A DNA stretch of 64,000 nucleotides from Anomaloglossus baeobatrachus (Eukaryota > Chordata > Amphibia > Anura > Aromobatidae): NCBI RefSeq assembly GCF_048569485.1, contig NC_134358.1, positions 216,662,128-216,726,127 on the forward strand, read 5' to 3'. Of the stretch, positions 59,165-64,000 are shown piece by piece. The notes under the pieces are model-generated. The model was not told the DNA's origin and did no database searches. It worked only from the letters and a program-made list of their open reading frames with translations. Position 1 is the stretch's first letter, and each line of letters opens with the position of its first letter. Position numbers and translations under genes: made by a program.

Positions 59165-60322
59165 AACAGTGAGAAATTTGTTGCTACAGCAACATTTTTT
59201 TGTGAAGCACCTGTGGAATCAAAATGCTTACTATACTGAATAAAATCCTTGAGGGGTCCAGTTTCCAAAATGGGGTCACTTGTGGGGGGTTTCTGATGTA
59301 TAGGTACCCAAGAGGACCTGCTAATGTGACATGGTGCGTGCAATTTATTTCGACGTTTCCAAAATTCAAATGGTGCTCCTTCCATTCCAAGCCCTCCCAT
59401 TTATCCAAACAGAGGTTTTTGGCCACATGTGGGTTATCCCTGCGCTCACAAGAAATTGGATAACATGTGGGGTCCACGTTTTGTTGTTGCCTCTTGACAA
59501 AGTGAGAAATTTGATGCTAAATCAAGATTTTTGTGAAAAAAAATGAATTTCAATATGGCAACCTAAGCCCATCAAATTCTGTGAAGTATTCGTGGATTCA
59601 AAATGCGCAATATACACCTATATAAAAGCCTTGAGGGGTCTAGTTTCCAGAATGGGGTCAGTGTGGGGGACCTCCGCTGTTTAGGCACCTTAGGGGCTTT
59701 CCAAATGCGACATAGCGCCCGCTAATTATTCCAGCCAAATGTTCAGTCAAATGACACTTTTTCCCCTTCCAAGCCCTGCTGTGTACCCAAACAGTTGATT
59801 TCCACCACACATAAGATATCAGTATACTCAGGAGAAATTGCACAATAAATTTTATGCAGATTTTTTTCCTTTTACTCTTGTTAAAAAAAAAAAAAGCTGT
59901 CTGGTTGAAGTTACAATTTTGTGGTAAAAATGTATTTTTTTTTAACTTTCACAGCTCAACATTATAAACGTCTGTGAAGCACCTGGGGGTTCAGGGTACT
60001 CGCCAAAAATCTAGATAAATTTCTTGAGGGGTCAATTTTCCTGAATGGGGTCACTTCTGGTGGACCTCCACTGTTTAGGCACCTCGGGGGCTCTCCTAAT
60101 GCAACATGGTGTCCGCTATTGATTCCAGCCAATTTTGCAGTCAAATGGCACTCCTTCCCTTCCGAGACCTGCAGTGTGCCCAAACAGTTGATTTCTACCA
60201 CATATAAGATATCACCAAACTCAGGAGAAATTGCACAATAAATTTCATGGTAATTTTTTTCCTGTTACCCTTGTGAAAAAAAGCTACCTGGTTGAAGTAA
60301 CAATTTTGTGGTCAAATTTTTA
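59165..60322. repeat. ~385-bp tandem repeat, three copies plus a partial
   Basis: The marker CCTTGAGGGGTC recurs at about 59247, 59629 and 60022 (spacing 382 and 393). Each unit continues with a TTTCC...AATGGGGTCA stretch and CAAACAG(T/A)(T/G)GATTT, and ends in AGGAGAAATTGCACAATAAA-like sequence. DIRS copy E is inserted in the fourth unit. Confidence 0.85.
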
Positions 60323-61424
60323 TTTCTTTGTCGCTCCATTGGGAGACCCAGACAATTGGGTGTATAGCTTCTGCCTCCGGAGGCCACACAAAGCATTACA
60401 CTTAAAAGTGTAAACCCCTCCCCTCTGCCTATACACCCCCCCGTGCATCACGGGCTCCTCAATTTTATTGCTTTGTGGAAGGAGGCACACATCCACGCAA
60501 GCTCCACATTTTAGTCAGCAGCAGCTGCTGACTATATCGGATGGAAGAAAAGTGGGCCCATAACAGGGCCCCCAGCATGCTCCCTTCTCACCCCACTCTG
60601 GTCGGCGGTGTTTGTTAAGGTTGAGGTACCCATTGCGGGTACAGAGGCTGGAGCCCACATGCTGTTTTCCTTCCCCATCCCTTAGGGGCTCTGGGTGAAG
60701 TGGGATCCTAATCGGTCACCAGGCACTGGGACCGTGCTCCCTCCGCAGCCCCTGAGGGAATCTGCTGGACAGGAGACCGGGTATCATCAGGGACAGGCCC
60801 TGCTCCTATGAGGTACTCTGTGTCCCCTTGGGGACGGCGCATGGAGCGCCTGTGTGATGGACACTGCAGCAGCTGCTGGGTGTGTTTGTGCGCCGGGACT
60901 ACCGCGCTGACCGCGCTTGTTTGCCGGCCGCGCTTATAACTTTAGTCCCCGGCTTTTGCGGCCTAGTACCGCATATTCCCGCCCCCGGGCCTGCCAGTCA
61001 GGGGTAAGGGCGGGACGCTGCACTGGACGTCAGAGCTGAGGGCTGGAGCATACTTTGTATCCTCCTTTCCCCTCACTGAGCACCGTGGGGCACCAGATTC
61101 CCGCACTTTTACAGGCACGCCCACGGCTCCCTCCTCCTCTCTGAACGCCGGCAGCCATTGCTATCAGCACTTCAGACGCTGGAGAACTTCAGAGGGGAGA
61201 CAACTCCGAGCTCCACAGCTCTGGGAGGCCCAGGCAGGGAATCTGGTGGTCACACAACCACTGAGAGCGGTCGGTAAGCCGCACCTGTTACTAGGTGCTG
61301 GCCCCCCTGGGTGGTGCCGAAGTGTATATTTATATGCTTATAGTGTATACATTTACTCTGTACGGCCGCACTATTAGCTTTTGGCTATATACCCTCACTG
61401 ATTGCTCTAAGAGGAGACAACAGC

Positions 61425-62936
61425 ATGTCGTCCGCAAAAAGCAAGGGTGCCAAGGCACAGGCCTATTTTGCAACCTGTACCTCATGTGCGGCAATGCTAC
61501 CTGCAGGTTCCACCTACCCTCATTGTGTGCAATGCTCGGCCCCTGTGACACTCACTCAGCCGGAGTCTCAGCCACTGGTGGGACCCCCGGCCCAGATGGA
61601 ACCACCGGCCCCCACTGTCCAGGTGACAGGGACAGAGTTTGCAGTATTCGCTGACAAACTTTCTGAGTCTATGGATAGATGGTCTGCTAAGATACTAGAA
61701 GCTTTGCAGTCCAGACCTGTAACACAGGCCCCGGGCACTGTTGATTCATTGCCCCCAGGCCCCCCTCGGTCGGAGCAGCAAAGTGCTCCTGGGTCGACTC
61801 ATAGGTCCCACGGGGAGGACTCCGACACGGACCGCAGTCCCAGACCGACTAAGCGGGCTCGCTGGGAGCTTCCCTCGACTTCATCTCACTGTTCAGGGTC
61901 TCAGCATGAGGACTCTCTGGAGGATGAAGCGGATGTGGCAGATCAGGGCTCTGATCCTGACGCCGCGCTCAACCTTGATACGCCTGAAGGGGACGCCATA
62001 GTAAACGACCTTATAGCGTCCATCAATCAGGTGTTAGAACTTTCTCCTCCAGCCCTTCCGAGTGAGGAGTCAGCTTCTCAGCAGGAGAAATTTCATTTTA
62101 GGTTTCCCAAACGTACACGGAGTGCGTTTCTTGATCACTCCGACTTCAAAGATGCAGTCCAGAAACACCGAGCTTTTCCGGATAAGCGCTTTTCTAAGCG
62201 CCTTAATGACACACGTTATCCCTTCCCCCCTGACGTAGTCAAGGGTTGGGCTCAGTGTCCCAAGGTGGATCCTCCAGTCTCTAGACTGGCGGCCAGATCC
62301 ATAGTTGCAGTGGCAGATGGTGCATCACTCAAGGATGCCACTGACAGGCAGATAGAGCTCCTGATGAAATCCATCTATGAGGCTATCGGCGCGTCCTTTG
62401 CTCTGGCATTTGCAGCCGTATGGGCACTCCAAGCTATCTCAGCTTGTCAGTCTGAGATTAATGCAGTCACACGTGCCTCTACTCCGCAGGTTGTGTCCTT
62501 AACCTCTCAGGCGTCGGCGTTTGCGTCCTACGCCATGAATGCTGTACTAGACTCTGCGAGCCGTACGGCGGTAGCATCCGCCAATTCAGTGGCAGTCCGC
62601 AGGGCCATGTGGCTACGTGAATGGAAGGCAGACTCTGCTTCCAAAAAGTTTTTAACCGGTTTGCCGTTTTCTGGCGACCGCCTGTTTGGCGAGCAATTGG
62701 ATGAAATCATTAAACAATCCAAGGGTAAGGACTCGTCCTTACCCCAGTCCAAACCTAACAGACCTCAACAACGGAAGGTACAATCGAGGTTTCGGTCCTT
62801 TCGGCCCTCAGGCAGGTCTCAATTCTCCTCGTCCAACAGGCCTCAAAAGGGTCAGAGGAACTCTGATTCATGGCGGTCTAAGGCACGTCCTAAAAAGACC
62901 GCCGGAGGAACCGCTCCCAAAGCGGCCTCCTCATGA
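61425..62936 (+). CDS. DIRS copy E gag-like protein, 503 aa, open
   Basis: MSSAKSKGAKAQAYFATCTS start, N-terminal C-x2-C...H-C-x2-C cluster, KRARWELPSTSSHCSGSQ, FHFRFPKRTRSAFLDHSDF, DTRYPFPPDVVKGWAQCP, basic tail ending PKAASS. Seven residues longer than in copy C because of in-frame length differences in the Pro-rich region. The last ~235 bases overlap the reverse transcriptase frame. Confidence 0.82.
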   Translation: MSSAKSKGAKAQAYFATCTSCAAMLPAGSTYPHCVQCSAPVTLTQPESQPLVGPPAQMEPPAPTVQVTGTEFAVFADKLSESMDRWSAKILEALQSRPVTQAPGTVDSLPPGPPRSEQQSAPGSTHRSHGEDSDTDRSPRPTKRARWELPSTSSHCSGSQHEDSLEDEADVADQGSDPDAALNLDTPEGDAIVNDLIASINQVLELSPPALPSEESASQQEKFHFRFPKRTRSAFLDHSDFKDAVQKHRAFPDKRFSKRLNDTRYPFPPDVVKGWAQCPKVDPPVSRLAARSIVAVADGASLKDATDRQIELLMKSIYEAIGASFALAFAAVWALQAISACQSEINAVTRASTPQVVSLTSQASAFASYAMNAVLDSASRTAVASANSVAVRRAMWLREWKADSASKKFLTGLPFSGDRLFGEQLDEIIKQSKGKDSSLPQSKPNRPQQRKVQSRFRSFRPSGRSQFSSSNRPQKGQRNSDSWRSKARPKKTAGGTAPKAASS

Positions 62937-64000
62937 CTTGCGGACTCCCCAAACCGCATCCTCGGTCGGTGGCAGGCTCTCCCGCTTTTGCGACGCCTGG
63001 TACCCGCATGTCCAAGACCGATGGGTGAGAGACATTCTGTCTCACGGTTACAGGATAGAGTTCAATTCTCGTCCTCCGATTTGTTTCTTCAGAACATCTC
63101 CGCCCCCCGAGCGAGCCGATGCTCTTCTTCAGGCGGTGAACACTCTGAAGGCAGAAGGAGTGGTGATCCCTGTTCCCCTTCAGCAATGGGGTCACGGTTT
63201 TTACTCCAACTTGTTTGTGGTACCAAAAAAGGACGGATCTTTCCGTCCCGTTCTGGACCTCAAACTGCTCAACAGACACGTGAAAACCAGGCGGTTCCGG
63301 ATGGAATCTATCCGCTCCGTCATCGCCTCGATGTCCCAAGGAGACTTCCTAGCCTCAATCGACATCAGGGATGCTTATCTCCACGTGCCGATTGTACCAG
63401 AGCATCAGCGCTTCCTGCGTTTCGCCATCGGGGACGAACACCTTCAGTTCGTGGCACTGCCTTTCGGCCTGGCAACAGCCCCACGGGTCTTCACCAAGGT
63501 CATGGCAACAGTGGTAGCAGTCCTACACTCTCAGGGACACTCAGTGATCCCTTACTTGGACGATCTCCTTGTCAAGGCCCCCTCTCGGGTGGCATGCCAA
63601 CACAGCCTGAACATTGCTCTGGAGACTCTCCAGAGGTTCGGGTGGATCATCAATTTCCCAAAGTCAAAACTGTCACCGACACAATCGCTGACATACCTCG
63701 GGATGGAGTTTCATACTCTCCCAGCGATAATGAAACTTCCGCTGGACAAACAGCGATCACTACAGACAGGGGTGCAATCTCTCCTCCGAGCCCAGTCGCA
63801 CCCCTTGAGACGCCTCATGCACTTCCTAGGGAAGATGGTGGCAGCAATGGAGGCAGTTCCATTTGCGCAGTTTCATCTGCGTCCACTCCAATGGGACATT
63901 CTCCGCAAATGGGACATGAAATCGACGTCCCTCGACAGGAACGTCTCCCTTTCTTGGGCAGCCAAGGCCTCCCTTCAGTGGTGGCTTCTTCCCACTTCCT
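62701..64000 (+). CDS. DIRS copy E reverse transcriptase, open, runs off the window
   Basis: This frame overlaps the end of gag and stays open to position 64000. Visible motifs: [17 protein letters not shown] (about 63217), SIDIRDAYLHVP with the first catalytic aspartate (about 63355), LPFGLATAPRVFTK (about 63460) and [10 protein letters not shown] with the catalytic YLDD (about 63551). The start shown is an ATG inside gag; the real initiation mode is unknown. RNase H would follow beyond the edge. Confidence 0.82.
   Translation, partial: MKSLNNPRVRTRPYPSPNLTDLNNGRYNRGFGPFGPQAGLNSPRPTGLKRVRGTLIHGGLRHVLKRPPEEPLPKRPPHDLRTPQTASSVGGRLSRFCDAWYPHVQDRWVRDILSHGYRIEFNSRPPICFFRTSPPPERADALLQAVNTLKAEGVVIPVPLQQWGHGFYSNLFVVPKKDGSFRPVLDLKLLNRHVKTRRFRMESIRSVIASMSQGDFLASIDIRDAYLHVPIVPEHQRFLRFAIGDEHLQFVALPFGLATAPRVFTKVMATVVAVLHSQGHSVIPYLDDLLVKAPSRVACQHSLNIALETLQRFGWIINFPKSKLSPTQSLTYLGMEFHTLPAIMKLPLDKQRSLQTGVQSLLRAQSHPLRRLMHFLGKMVAAMEAVPFAQFHLRPLQWDILRKWDMKSTSLDRNVSLSWAAKASLQWWLLPTS

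Larger units (their letters stand above)
60323..64000 (+). mobile_element. DIRS-type retrotransposon, copy E, young, cut by the window edge
   Basis: The left terminus TTTCTTTGTCGCTCCATTGG starts in TATTTCTTTG. gag at 61425-62936 and the reverse transcriptase frame from about 62.7 kb are both open up to the last base of the window, with no break seen in the 3.7 kb present. RNase H, recombinase, internal complementary region and right terminus lie outside. It looks whole as far as visible and is the best candidate for a recently active copy. Confidence 0.93.

Overview
This is vertebrate nuclear DNA, most likely from a frog or toad with a large genome. That is inference from three things: one host gene with vertebrate exon structure, several whole or near-whole DIRS tyrosine-recombinase retrotransposons, and dense Tc1, hAT, Harbinger-like, Penelope-like and TTAA-target elements of kinds abundant in amphibians. 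The species cannot be named from the sequence.

The only host gene I can support is the orthologue of human C6orf62 (229 aa, function unknown), on the + strand in five coding exons from 18634 to 32593. All splice sites are GT-AG, all four introns are phase 0, and the frame is open throughout. A CpG-rich promoter region (about 17150-18250) with a full CRE palindrome lies upstream, and a 3' UTR with a poly(A) signal near 33700 lies downstream. Introns 1-4 hold a 46-bp VNTR, a TG microsatellite, several MITEs and, in intron 4, an old 6-kb DIRS copy in sense orientation.

Left of the gene (1-17105): the 3' end of an L2/CR1-type LINE; an AT-rich ~30-bp tandem array split by two Tc1-like transposons (one with DD37E spacing, one with DD34E spacing) and a solo LTR with a perfect 5-bp target duplication; a complete-ended 6.15-kb hAT transposon with a decayed BED/hAT transposase; then a 227-bp satellite with a two-part repeat unit and a 41-bp minisatellite ending just before the CpG island.

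Right of the gene (33.7-64 kb) is a nested retroelement district. DIRS copy B sits in a Harbinger-like MITE that itself sits in a TTAA-type element. DIRS copy C splits the endonuclease region of a Penelope-like element that already carries a TTAA-target transposon. DIRS copy D lies 250 bp further on. DIRS copy E is inserted in a 385-bp tandem repeat and runs off the right edge with its reading frames still open. All five DIRS copies point the same way. C, D and E look young, B is a separate subfamily, and A is old.

No bacterial-type operon, CRISPR, rRNA or tRNA gene was seen. The points most worth a second look are the DIRS architecture (long open recombinase frame over the RT/RNase H region, splice-like signals built into the inverted arms, a zinc-type motif in gag), the two-part palindromic satellite beside the promoter, and the layered insertions that allow relative dating.
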